This document shows positions 44,045 through 52,642 of a stretch of 64,000 bases of DNA, piece after piece (position 1 is the stretch's first letter; each line of letters starts with the position of its first letter). Position numbers and translations under genes: made by a program. Origin of the DNA: Pedobacter aquatilis (lineage in GTDB: Bacteria > Bacteroidota > Bacteroidia > Sphingobacteriales > Sphingobacteriaceae); NCBI RefSeq assembly GCF_030409415.1, contig NZ_JAUFPW010000013.1:182306-246305 (forward strand). The letters run 5' to 3'. The notes beneath the pieces are model-generated. The model was given only the letters and a program-made list of their open reading frames with translations. It ran no database searches and had not been told where the DNA came from.

Positions 44045-46072
44045 ATGAACGATAATCAAAATACAAACGAAAACAAACCGGGAAAGAAGTTACCAAATAT
44101 TCCTAAGAAACCACAAAAAGGACCAAAATTTAATATTTTTTGGGTTTATGCCGCTATAATTATCGCAATTGTTGCCGCACAGTATTTTTTTACTGGCGAT
44201 ACCACGAAGAAAATTGATTATAACGATTTTGCATCGAAAATGCTTTTAAAGGGTGATGTTCAACGAATTGTAGCCTATAAATCAGAAGATTTAGTTAAAG
44301 TTGAAGTTTTTATCAAAAAGGATAGTTTAGAAAAAAAACCTCTTTATAAGGACTTTAGGGCAAAAAACTCATTTGGCTCCGCAACTGGACCAACTTTTTA
44401 TTTTAATGAGGGCAGTTTCGATGCGTTAGATAAAAAACTGGCTGAAACGCAAAAAGAACTACCTGCAGACCAACAAATTCCGGCAGAAAAAGATACTCGT
44501 AGCAATCCACTCGCGAGTTGGTTCTTGAGCATCATTCTTCCAGTATTATTACTAATCGGTTTTTGGATATTTATGATGCGCAGAATGGGCGGTGGTGCAG
44601 GTGGTGGCGGTCAGATTTTCAGTATCGGAAAATCAAAAGCTACATTGTTTGATGAAAAGAATGACTTAAAGGTAACATTTAAAGATGTTGCCGGACTTGA
44701 AGGTGCAAAAGAAGAAATTCAAGAGATTGTAGAATTCTTAAAAAACCCTCAAAAATATACCGTTTTAGGAGGTAAAATTCCAAAGGGCGCCTTATTGGTT
44801 GGTTCGCCTGGTACTGGTAAAACATTACTTGCAAAAGCTGTTGCTGGTGAGGCACAGGTTCCATTCTTCTCTTTATCAGGTTCTGATTTTGTTGAAATGT
44901 TTGTTGGAGTTGGTGCTTCTCGAGTAAGAGATTTATTCAAGCAGGCTAAAGATAAATCGCCATGTATCATATTTATTGATGAGATTGATGCAATTGGTCG
45001 TGCTCGTGGTAAAAACGGTGTAATGGGTGGAAACGACGAACGTGAAAACACATTAAACCAACTTTTGGTAGAAATGGATGGCTTCGGAACAAACACTCAC
45101 GTTATTATTTTAGCCGCAACAAACCGTGCTGATGTTTTGGATAAAGCTTTATTAAGAGCTGGTCGTTTTGACAGACAGATTTATGTTGATCTACCGGATG
45201 TTAGAGAGCGTAAAGAAATTTTCGAAGTTCACCTTAAGCCAATCAAAATGATGGAAGGCTTGGATACCGAATTTTTAGCAAAACAAACACCAGGCTTCTC
45301 TGGGGCGGATATTGCAAATGTTTGTAATGAAGCGGCTTTAATCGCAGCAAGAAAAAATAAATCTGCGGTAGATAAGCAAGATTTCTTAGATGCTGTTGAC
45401 AGAATTGTTGGCGGTTTAGAAAAGAAAAACAAAATTGTAACACCATCAGAAAAAAGAGCAATTGCCATTCACGAAGCTGGCCATGCAACAGTAAGCTGGA
45501 TGTTAGAACATGCTGCTCCACTTATCAAAGTTACAATCGTGCCTCGCGGACAGAGTTTAGGTGCGGCATGGTACTTACCAGAAGAACGTTTAATTGTTCG
45601 TCCACACCAAATGCTTGATGAGATGTGTGCTACAATGGGTGGTCGTGCGGCTGAGAAAGTAATTTTTGATACCATTTCAACTGGTGCTTTAAGCGATTTG
45701 GAAAAGGTAAACAAACAAGCCAGAGCGATGATTACCATTTATGGTTTAAATGATAAGTTAGGTAACATTACTTATTACGATTCTTCAGGTCAGAATGAAT
45801 ACAACTTTAACAAGCCATATTCAGAAGAAACTGCTTTACTTATTGATAAGGAAATTTCTGCACTAATTGAAGGTCAATACCAAAGAGCGATTAATTTATT
45901 GGAAGAGAATAAAGATAAGTTAATCCAGTTAGCAGATATCTTAATTGAAAAAGAGGTTCTGTTTAAAGATGATTTGGAAACTATTTTCGGAAAGCGTCTT
46001 TTTGTTTCTGAAAACGCTGTAGAAGCTCCTCATGGTTCCGGGACTAATAATATACCGCCAATTGAAGCTTAA
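44045..46072 (+). CDS. ftsH: ATP-dependent zinc metalloprotease FtsH
   Basis: A membrane-bound AAA+ protease that degrades misfolded membrane proteins and regulators. It has 675 residues: a cytoplasmic Pro/Lys-rich start, TM1 (about 31-49), a periplasmic domain, TM2 (about 159-177), the AAA module with Walker A GSPGTGKT (253-260), pore loop [12 protein letters not shown], Walker [13 protein letters not shown] and SRH ([20 protein letters not shown]), then the zinc site HEAGH (476-480). It is downstream of rsfS and followed by a LUD-domain gene. Confidence 0.98.
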   Translation: MNDNQNTNENKPGKKLPNIPKKPQKGPKFNIFWVYAAIIIAIVAAQYFFTGDTTKKIDYNDFASKMLLKGDVQRIVAYKSEDLVKVEVFIKKDSLEKKPLYKDFRAKNSFGSATGPTFYFNEGSFDALDKKLAETQKELPADQQIPAEKDTRSNPLASWFLSIILPVLLLIGFWIFMMRRMGGGAGGGGQIFSIGKSKATLFDEKNDLKVTFKDVAGLEGAKEEIQEIVEFLKNPQKYTVLGGKIPKGALLVGSPGTGKTLLAKAVAGEAQVPFFSLSGSDFVEMFVGVGASRVRDLFKQAKDKSPCIIFIDEIDAIGRARGKNGVMGGNDERENTLNQLLVEMDGFGTNTHVIILAATNRADVLDKALLRAGRFDRQIYVDLPDVRERKEIFEVHLKPIKMMEGLDTEFLAKQTPGFSGADIANVCNEAALIAARKNKSAVDKQDFLDAVDRIVGGLEKKNKIVTPSEKRAIAIHEAGHATVSWMLEHAAPLIKVTIVPRGQSLGAAWYLPEERLIVRPHQMLDEMCATMGGRAAEKVIFDTISTGALSDLEKVNKQARAMITIYGLNDKLGNITYYDSSGQNEYNFNKPYSEETALLIDKEISALIEGQYQRAINLLEENKDKLIQLADILIEKEVLFKDDLETIFGKRLFVSENAVEAPHGSGTNNIPPIEA

Positions 46073-46159
46073 TGGATTAAAATCCTTTTAAAAAATAACA
46101 TTTATGCATAAGTTTGAAACCTTGGATGTTCATATCCAAGGTTTTATTTTTTTAGTTTG

Positions 46160-46804
46160 ATGAAAGACAATACCACGGCGAAGGAGCAAATGCTAAAAAA
46201 GATAAGAAAAGCGCTGTTAGAGAAGCGTGAAAACCCTTATCCAAATTTAGAAGAATCACCTCTGTATAAAAAAAATACTGATGAGTTAGAGGTTTTGTTT
46301 GCAGAACAGCTTAGTGCCGTAGCCGGAAATTTTATCTTTTGCGAAGATGGTATTGATTTTTTTGAAAATATGCTTCAACTAGCGGACCAATATAAATGGC
46401 GCAAAATTTATTGTTGGGAACCGGAGTTACAAGCTTTTCTTTCTAAGTATGAATTTCCTTTTTACCAAACTGATAAAGATTTTGACCAGGCAGAAGTTGG
46501 CATCACTTTGTGTGAATCATTAATTGCAAGAAATGGTAGCGTTATGGTAAGCAATCAAGGTGCTGCTGGAAGGAGACTGAGTATATTCCCTCATCATCAT
46601 ATTGTTATTGCTAAAACCACTCAACTTGTTTTAGATTTGAAAGATGCTTTTCAAATGCTTAAAAATAAGTATGGAAACCCAATTCCGTCAATGATTAGCA
46701 ATATCACCGGTCCAAGCAGAACCGCCGATATTGAGAAAACATTGGTTCTCGGCGCGCATGGGCCAAAAGAGCTTTTCGTTTTTTTAATTGATGATTTTAG
46801 TTAA
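46160..46804 (+). CDS. LUD-domain (LutC/YkgG-like) protein
   Basis: A 214-residue LUD-domain protein (PF02589). In Bacillus, LutC is part of the LutABC lactate oxidation complex; no lutA or lutB is present here, so the function may differ. Recognisable segments: ADQYKWRKIYCWEPEL, AEVGITLCESLIARNGSVMV, then FPHHHIVIAKTTQLV and SNITGPSRTADIEKTLVLGA with HGPKELFVFL at the end. I start at ATG 46160; a TTG codon sits directly before it. It is 87 bases after ftsH in the same direction. Confidence 0.85.
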   Translation: MKDNTTAKEQMLKKIRKALLEKRENPYPNLEESPLYKKNTDELEVLFAEQLSAVAGNFIFCEDGIDFFENMLQLADQYKWRKIYCWEPELQAFLSKYEFPFYQTDKDFDQAEVGITLCESLIARNGSVMVSNQGAAGRRLSIFPHHHIVIAKTTQLVLDLKDAFQMLKNKYGNPIPSMISNITGPSRTADIEKTLVLGAHGPKELFVFLIDDFS

Positions 46805-46846
46805 AAAATTTTCATTTATAATTTATTAACCATAGTTTTATACTAC

Positions 46847-46868
46847 ATACCGTTTTAGTATGCGGTAT
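46847..46868. promoter_or_regulatory. Short inverted repeat before the KAS III-like gene
   Basis: ATACCG and CGGTAT are separated by ten bases and end 7 bases before the ATG at 46876. A regulator could bind here, but short repeats arise easily by chance in A/T-rich DNA. Confidence 0.3.
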
Positions 46869-46875
46869 TATAATT

Positions 46876-47949
46876 ATGAGCACAACAATAAATACGGTAA
46901 TTACCGGAACCGGAAGTTATATTCCAGAAAATGTTATTTTAGGGAATGATTTTCTAAATTCTGTTTTTTTCGAAAACGGAAATCGAATAGAAAAAGAAAA
47001 TGCAGAAATTATTCATAAATTTTCTGAAATAACAGAAATTGTCGAAAGACGTTATGCTTGCCCAGACCAATTGAGCAATCAAATCGGAGCAAAAGCAGCA
47101 GAGAAAGCAATTGACAATGCAGGCATTGATAAAGAAACTTTAGATTACATAATTTTTTGCCACAATTTTGGTGATATTCCATTAAACAGTAATAGAATTG
47201 ATGTTTTACCTTCCTTAGCATCTAAAGTTAAACAACAGCTAGGAATCCAAAACCCTGATTGTGTAGCTTATGATATCATTTTTGGTTGCCCAGGTTGGGT
47301 TCAGGGTGCAATACAGGCAGATTATTATATTAAAAGCGGCGATGCTAAAAGAGTATTAGTTATAGGCGCAGAAACACTTTCTAGAATTATCGACCCGCAT
47401 GACAGGGATAGTATGATATTTTCTGATGGTGCAGGTGCTGTGATATTCGAAGCTAAAACAGAAGAAAAACAAGGAATTCTAGCGCATAAAACTGAAACCC
47501 ATGCTGTAAATCATGGCAATCTTTTAACAATGGGCAAAGGTTCTCACCCTGAGGAAACGAGTGGCAACTTCTACCTTAAAATGAATGGTCGCAAACTATA
47601 TGAATTTGCTGTTGTTCAGGTTCCTCAGGTTATTAAAAAAGCTATTGATAAGGCTGGTTTAAGTGTTGAGGATGTTAATATTGTTTTTGTGCATCAAGCA
47701 AATGGCAAGATGGATACCGCAATTATGAAGCGTTTATTTAAGTTATATGGCTTAGATACAGTTCCAGAAAATTTAGTACCAATGACTATTTCCTGGTTAG
47801 GGAATAGTAGTGTTGCTACAGTGCCAACTTTGCTAGATTTAGTGCTAAAGGAGCAAGTTAAAGGTTATAAAGTAAAAAAAGGCGATGTAGCAGTGTTCGC
47901 TTCAGTTGGAGCAGGTATGCACATTAATGCTTTCGTTTATAGATTTTAA
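46876..47949 (+). CDS. 3-oxoacyl-ACP synthase III-like condensing enzyme
   Basis: A 357-residue thiolase-fold enzyme of the KAS III (FabH-like) group. The catalytic triad is present: Cys138 in IIFGCPGWVQG, His273 in FVHQANGKM and Asn310 in SWLGNSSVA. Relative to FabH it has an N-terminal insertion (NDFLNSVFFENGNRIEKENA), seen in FabH paralogues used for special acyl groups. Either first-step fatty-acid elongation or a specialised condensation is possible; no fab gene is adjacent. It overlaps the convergent TPR gene at the stop codons. Confidence 0.88.
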   Translation: MSTTINTVITGTGSYIPENVILGNDFLNSVFFENGNRIEKENAEIIHKFSEITEIVERRYACPDQLSNQIGAKAAEKAIDNAGIDKETLDYIIFCHNFGDIPLNSNRIDVLPSLASKVKQQLGIQNPDCVAYDIIFGCPGWVQGAIQADYYIKSGDAKRVLVIGAETLSRIIDPHDRDSMIFSDGAGAVIFEAKTEEKQGILAHKTETHAVNHGNLLTMGKGSHPEETSGNFYLKMNGRKLYEFAVVQVPQVIKKAIDKAGLSVEDVNIVFVHQANGKMDTAIMKRLFKLYGLDTVPENLVPMTISWLGNSSVATVPTLLDLVLKEQVKGYKVKKGDVAVFASVGAGMHINAFVYRF

Positions 47950-49427
47950 TTAAGACGCTTAAGCCCAACTTTTGCCTGGCTTTCAATACTGTTTTCGTAC
48001 TCGTGATTTTTCATGGCGATTGCCGTATTGAAAGCCTCTTTCGCCTTTATCTTATTTCCTTTCTTCTCATAAACCTTTCCCATTTGTAAAGCTGCATTAG
48101 CCGCAAAAAAGTACTTTAAATTTCTCCCTTGGTTTATTGTCAATTGATAATAATTAATCGCCACATCATCTTTACCCAAATCATCGTAAATGCGGCCCAT
48201 TCGGTACGTAAATTCTGTTTTATCTTTGTCAGATGAATAGTTTCCAACCTCTTTATTATCAAGTTGCTGTAGTGCTTTGGTAAAATAACCACCATCAAAA
48301 AGTAATCTGGCTTTTAATAAATCAATGGGCGGAGCGGGAGCCGTAGCCTCACTTTGTGCCTGTTTATCCTTGTCATAATAACTGTATCCGCCATCAACAA
48401 CTTTCTTTGCATATGATGAATAAGCATTTTTATCACCCTTTAAGAGGGCAATCCATGCTAAGCGAAGGTTAGAATCCTTTATATAATTTACGCCTTTATT
48501 CGTTAGTAAAAACTTGTTTAAATAATTTGCTGCCGATAAATCTAACTTATTTAAGTGTGCTACGCCTTCAAGATATTCTAGATACGGAAAGGGTTGATAA
48601 GTAGCACCATCTGGTCGTTTACTTAGAATTGAAATAGCCTCATCATTATGCCCGGTTTTAATGCAAATGTATCCTTGTAAATAGCTTTTCAGTAAACTCG
48701 AATCTGCTATGCGTTCAGTAAACTTCATCGTTTTTGAATAGGCTGTTGGGCTGTGAGCAACATCACTTAAAACGTAAGCGTAATAAAAAACCAATTCTTC
48801 GTAAAATGGCTCGTATGTTGTTTTTGGCAAACTTTCTGCAAGTTTATCTAGCATGTTCAATCCGTTTTGCAAATTACCTTTAATACCAAAAGTTGCCAGT
48901 GTACTTTTTAATGCACCATCTGGTAAGTTTCCCATCACTGCATTAATTAGACCCAATCCTTTTGTATTAAGCACAAAGTTTGGAAATTTTTTAGCGTTTT
49001 CTTGTAAAAGATTGTTTGCTTTACGGATTTCGAGTGCAGCATTAAAATATTCTCCAAAACGACCGCGGGCTAAAGCCCATTGAAGATTGATTTCTGCCTG
49101 TGCATATAAGTAAAAAGGAGAGTTTTTATCATCATCGCTTATTTTATCTAACCGAGCCGATTTATTTCCTTTAAGTCTATCAAATTCTGCTTTACTATCA
49201 GAAGTTATGAGTACAAAATAATCTACATAATTCTCTAGCAGAGGAATGATTGAATTGTTGGGTCTTAATCTTTTTTCTGTTGAGATATACGCTCTTGCAT
49301 TACCCAGTTTTAACTCAAAAATACTTTTATATGCCTTAAGGCAATTTGCATTAAAATCGAAATTTGAAAATGCGGAGAATGGAGTAAGGAGAGCGATTAG
49401 AAAAAATAATCGTAAGCTTTTGGTCAT
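47946..49427 (-). CDS. Secreted tetratricopeptide-repeat protein
   Basis: A 493-residue protein with a signal peptide (LFFLIALLTPFSAFSN). The body is alpha-helical with TPR-like repeats, clearest at the C-terminus: TEFTYRMGRIYDDLGKDDVA, INYYQLTINQG, AANAALQMGKVYEKKGNKIK, AKEAFNTAIAMKNHEYENSI. Such proteins scaffold periplasmic or outer-membrane complexes; no partner is suggested by context. Start ATG 49427. It converges on the KAS III-like gene with overlapping stop codons and no room for a terminator between them. Confidence 0.82.
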   Translation of the reverse strand: MTKSLRLFFLIALLTPFSAFSNFDFNANCLKAYKSIFELKLGNARAYISTEKRLRPNNSIIPLLENYVDYFVLITSDSKAEFDRLKGNKSARLDKISDDDKNSPFYLYAQAEINLQWALARGRFGEYFNAALEIRKANNLLQENAKKFPNFVLNTKGLGLINAVMGNLPDGALKSTLATFGIKGNLQNGLNMLDKLAESLPKTTYEPFYEELVFYYAYVLSDVAHSPTAYSKTMKFTERIADSSLLKSYLQGYICIKTGHNDEAISILSKRPDGATYQPFPYLEYLEGVAHLNKLDLSAANYLNKFLLTNKGVNYIKDSNLRLAWIALLKGDKNAYSSYAKKVVDGGYSYYDKDKQAQSEATAPAPPIDLLKARLLFDGGYFTKALQQLDNKEVGNYSSDKDKTEFTYRMGRIYDDLGKDDVAINYYQLTINQGRNLKYFFAANAALQMGKVYEKKGNKIKAKEAFNTAIAMKNHEYENSIESQAKVGLKRLN

Positions 49428-49523
49428 GCTGTAGTATTCGCGTGTAAAATTAAATTGCTAATTAACAAATATTGTACCTCAAATCTAATATTACTACAAT
49501 TAAAAAAGTTTTTGCTTTAAAAA

Positions 49524-49556
49524 CAAAAAAGGCCTTGAAATTTTCAAGACCTTTTT
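49524..49556. terminator. Terminator after the zinc-ribbon gene
   Basis: AAAGGCCTTGAAA and TTTCAAGACCTTT form a hairpin with one mismatch; a T run follows on either strand. It lies about 20 bases after the zinc-ribbon stop on the minus strand. Confidence 0.8.
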
Positions 49557-49574
49557 ATAAATTTTTAATTTGAA

Positions 49575-50318
49575 TTAAGCTTCAGCAACTTCTTGCGTTA
49601 AAGCCTCATCAACCAAAATACGTCCGCAGTGCTCGCAAACGATAATTTTTTTACGTTGACGGATATCTAACTGACGTTGAGGTGGAATTTGATTGAAACA
49701 TCCAGAACATGAATCACGATCGATTGTAACAACCGCCAAGCCATTTACAGCATTCTTGCGTAAACGTTTGTAAGCTACTAATAAACGTTCCTCTATAGCT
49801 GGTTCAGATTTATCAGCTTTAGCTTGTAAATCTTGCTCTTCTTTTTCAGTTTCAGAAGTAATTACACCTAGTTCGTTTTTCTTAATTTCTAAATCTTTCT
49901 TTCTGCCTTCTAAATCTGTTAAAGCAGCCTGATAGATTTCAGTTTTAGAAGTAATTTCGAAACCGTGTTCTTTAATTTTCTTCTCAGAAACCTGAATGTC
50001 TAATCCTTGAATTTCAATTTCTTTAGTCAAAGCATCGTATTCACGATTGTTTTTAACTTCTTTTAATTGAGTATCGTATCTTTTTATAGCTGCTTGCGCA
50101 TCTTTAATTGTATTTTTACGGGTTACGATAGAATCTTCAAGATCATCAAGCTCTGACTTAATTTTCTGGATTCTGGTTTCTAACCCTAACACATCATCCT
50201 CAAGGTCGGCAACTTCCATTGGTAATTCGCCTCTAACCTGACGGATTTTATCGATTTTTGTGTGGATATTTTGTAATTCGTATAAAGCCTTTAGCTTTTG
50301 TTCTACGGTTTGTTCCAT
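49575..50318 (-). CDS. C4-type zinc-ribbon protein with a coiled coil
   Basis: A 247-residue protein: a long coiled coil (about 20-170, rich in Glu/Lys/Leu heptads such as DLEDDVLGLETRIQKIKSEL) then a zinc ribbon (PF02591) with DSCSGCFNQIPPQ (Cys204, Cys207) and IVCEHCGRIL (Cys228, Cys231). Homologues are listed as C4-type zinc ribbon or putative nucleic-acid-binding proteins. The start codon overlaps the stop of the NIF3 gene by one base, so the two are translationally coupled; this pair is also conserved in other bacteria. Confidence 0.9.
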   Translation of the reverse strand: MEQTVEQKLKALYELQNIHTKIDKIRQVRGELPMEVADLEDDVLGLETRIQKIKSELDDLEDSIVTRKNTIKDAQAAIKRYDTQLKEVKNNREYDALTKEIEIQGLDIQVSEKKIKEHGFEITSKTEIYQAALTDLEGRKKDLEIKKNELGVITSETEKEEQDLQAKADKSEPAIEERLLVAYKRLRKNAVNGLAVVTIDRDSCSGCFNQIPPQRQLDIRQRKKIIVCEHCGRILVDEALTQEVAEA

Positions 50319-51415
50319 TAAAACAAGTAATTTATGGGGTTTGTATTTTGCTCCGTTAAACGGATTGCAAAGTTAGTAAATTTTTTCTGAATAATTTCAA
50401 CCAATAAATTTGATGTAAATTGTTCAGTTTCAAAGTGTCCGATGTCCGCAATGATGATTTTTTCTTCTGCATCAAAAAACTCATGATATTTAAAATCAGC
50501 GGTGATAAAAGCATCTGCCCCCGCAGCAATAGCTTCTTTCAATAAAAAGCTGCCCGAACCTCCACAAACCGCAACTTTTTTTATCCTTTTAGGTAATACA
50601 GATGTATGGCGAACAACTTTTGCATTCATTTTATCTTTAACCAGGTGGAGGAAATCGTAAGCATCCATATCATATTCTAACCAACCCAACATGCCCGAGC
50701 CAACTTGCTGGTGCTTATTTTCAAGATTATAAATATCATATGCAACTTCTTCATAAGGATGGTTTTCGAAAAGTGCGACTAAAATTTTCCTTTGCGCCTG
50801 TACAGGAAAAATGGTTTCTATACGGATTTCTGCTTCGTGATGTTGAACGCCTTTTTCGCCAACATAGGGTTCTGCAGATTCATTTGCCTTAAAAGTACCT
50901 GTGCCGTTAGCGTTAAAACTGGTTTCACTGTAATTACCAATGTTGCCTGCGCCTGCGTAAAAAAGCGCCTGACGCAATTGCTCGGCTTGTGCCTGCGGAC
51001 AGAAGGTTACCAATTTCTTTAAAATACCTGATTTTGGTGCTAAAACCTTAATTCCAGTTAAACCCAATCTTTCGCATATTCTGGCGTTAACGCCTGTATG
51101 CACGCTATCTAAATTGGTATGTATTGCATACAATGCAACATTATTTTTAATTGCTTTGAGCACAACCCGCTCTACATAATTTTTTCCGTTGAACTTTTTT
51201 AAACCTTTAAAAACGATTGGGTGATGGGTAATAATAAGATTGCATCCTGTTGAAATGGCTTCATCAATAATTTTTTCTACACAATCAAGCGCTACTAAAG
51301 CGGCACGAATTTCCATATTTGGATCGCCAACAATTAAACCAGAATTATCGTAATCTTCCTGATAATTTAATGGCGCAATGCTTTCGAGGTAATTCGTGAT
51401 TTCTGATAATCTCAT
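50318..51415 (-). CDS. NIF3-family dinuclear-metal hexameric protein
   Basis: A 365-residue protein of the NIF3/YqfO/DUF34 family. The dinuclear metal site is formed by IITHHPIVFKGLK (His64, His65), DSVHTG, and a late Asp/His/Glu set in IADIGHFETEQ. Residues about 130-240 are the PII-like insert (KLVTFCPQAQAEQLRQALF; GKGTF-type segment) found in the YqfO subgroup. It may be a GTP cyclohydrolase I type 2-like hydrolase, but the activity is not settled. It is the first gene of a coupled pair with the zinc-ribbon gene. Confidence 0.92.
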   Translation of the reverse strand: MRLSEITNYLESIAPLNYQEDYDNSGLIVGDPNMEIRAALVALDCVEKIIDEAISTGCNLIITHHPIVFKGLKKFNGKNYVERVVLKAIKNNVALYAIHTNLDSVHTGVNARICERLGLTGIKVLAPKSGILKKLVTFCPQAQAEQLRQALFYAGAGNIGNYSETSFNANGTGTFKANESAEPYVGEKGVQHHEAEIRIETIFPVQAQRKILVALFENHPYEEVAYDIYNLENKHQQVGSGMLGWLEYDMDAYDFLHLVKDKMNAKVVRHTSVLPKRIKKVAVCGGSGSFLLKEAIAAGADAFITADFKYHEFFDAEEKIIIADIGHFETEQFTSNLLVEIIQKKFTNFAIRLTEQNTNPINYLF

Positions 51416-51718
51416 GGTATAAAGATAGAAATTTTGAGGTTTTTGTTGCAGAGGAATTTAATCTGAAATAGAGGTTTTAATTGAAGTGGTAAAACTCAAT
51501 TTTTTGCAAATTAAACTGAAAGTATAGAAATGAACTTTGCTTGTAAAACCAAACCTAAGTATTACAGCATTTGCAATCTAAACGCGATAGAAATGAAAAG
51601 CCCGCAATCCCGATTTTTCATCGGGTGCGGACTTGAAATGTATAGCGGGACGAACGCTTAAAAAAGGTTCTGTTATTGCTTTTCCAATAAATTAAATTAG
51701 TCAAGCTTTATTATTTAA
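51416..51718. other. Non-coding gap with a family D variant
   Basis: I see no gene in these 303 bases. 51577-51653 holds CTAAACGCGATAG, a CCCGATTTTTCATCGGG hairpin and TATAGCGGGACG, the layout seen at 30806-30864. Confidence 0.7.
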
Positions 51719-52087
51719 TTATTGAAACCCACCCATTCTAACCATTTGCAAACTTTCGAAGGCCATTTTTTGGTTATGCTCAAAAGCAAGTTGTTTGTGG
51801 TTAATAATATCTACGATTGAACCGATAAAACAAAGGCCAATTGTAAATAAATAAAGTAAACCCATTCCAATTTGCCCGATAATGAAGCGTTGCAAACCTG
51901 GAACAACCAATAAACCGATGATGCAGAAAATTAACATATCTGACGGATTTTTCCTTTTACTACTGTAAACCATCAAAAAGTTGCGCAATTGTTGCTCGGT
52001 TAAACCTGTAGTTGCTTGTTGTAAGTATGAAAATTCTTCTGGCGTTATACCTGGTAACGACATTAGAGGTGATTGATAAATATCCAT
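51719..52087 (-). CDS. TM2-domain membrane protein
   Basis: A 122-residue protein. The TM2 domain (PF05154) occupies about residues 50-110 with two TM helices: MLIFCIIGLLVVPGLQRF, IGQIGMGLLYLFTIGLCFIG and the acidic turn SIVDIINHK. The N-terminal 45 residues (GITPEEFSYLQQATTGLTEQ) form a soluble helical part. Function unknown. The DUF2752 gene is 4 bases upstream on the same strand, so they form a two-gene unit. Confidence 0.85.
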   Translation of the reverse strand: MDIYQSPLMSLPGITPEEFSYLQQATTGLTEQQLRNFLMVYSSKRKNPSDMLIFCIIGLLVVPGLQRFIIGQIGMGLLYLFTIGLCFIGSIVDIINHKQLAFEHNQKMAFESLQMVRMGGFQ

Positions 52088-52091
52088 AATA

Positions 52092-52394
52092 TTATATTTT
52101 TGATATTGTGTGCTTATTTTGTGTTATGTTGTTAATTAAAACTATTATTCTGTAACCAATTATTGTCAGCGCCGGAAATCCGAACCAATGCTGTTTAAAA
52201 CTTTCGGCAAATTCTCCGTGGAAAATATGGCTAATCGAGCGGCCTAATCCGCAACCAGGGCACCAACTTTCGAAGCCTAAATTTGCCAGCGGGCAAAGTG
52301 TAAAATGATGTTCATGGGCATTGGAAGTTGCCAATAATACTAAAGCTGCAACCCAGAAAAATAATTCTATCGGAAAGCTTTTAAAGTAGTTCAT
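52092..52394 (-). CDS. DUF2752-family membrane protein
   Basis: A 100-residue membrane protein with the DUF2752 signature: FTLCPLANLGFESWCPGCGL (about 31-50), i.e. a Cys followed by a CPGCG, then helix residues and a C-terminal TM segment (FPALTIIGYRIIVLINNI). The first helix is IELFFWVAALVLLATS. Function unknown; a redox or metal role is possible because of the three cysteines. It sits directly before the TM2 gene. Confidence 0.85.
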   Translation of the reverse strand: MNYFKSFPIELFFWVAALVLLATSNAHEHHFTLCPLANLGFESWCPGCGLGRSISHIFHGEFAESFKQHWFGFPALTIIGYRIIVLINNITQNKHTISKI

Positions 52395-52642
52395 TTTACT
52401 CGTTTTATATTAATTAGAAACAATGATAAGTTTTTTGTTACGCCAATTAAAGCCTAATTCGACAAACCGAAACTAAATATCGACAAACTCGCCAATGGCC
52501 ACGAAGAAATCGTGTTAAATAACTGTTTAGGAGTAAAGTTACCGTTCAATAAAGCGCCAATTACCAAAAAATTATCACCTGTTGTTTAAAAATTGAAGCA
52601 ATTGTACTACTTTACACCAACAATTTACTGAAAGATTAGAAG

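Noticed and set aside
46160..46804. Lactate utilisation operon (lutABC)
   Set aside because: Only a LutC-like gene is present; the neighbours are ftsH and a KAS III-like gene.
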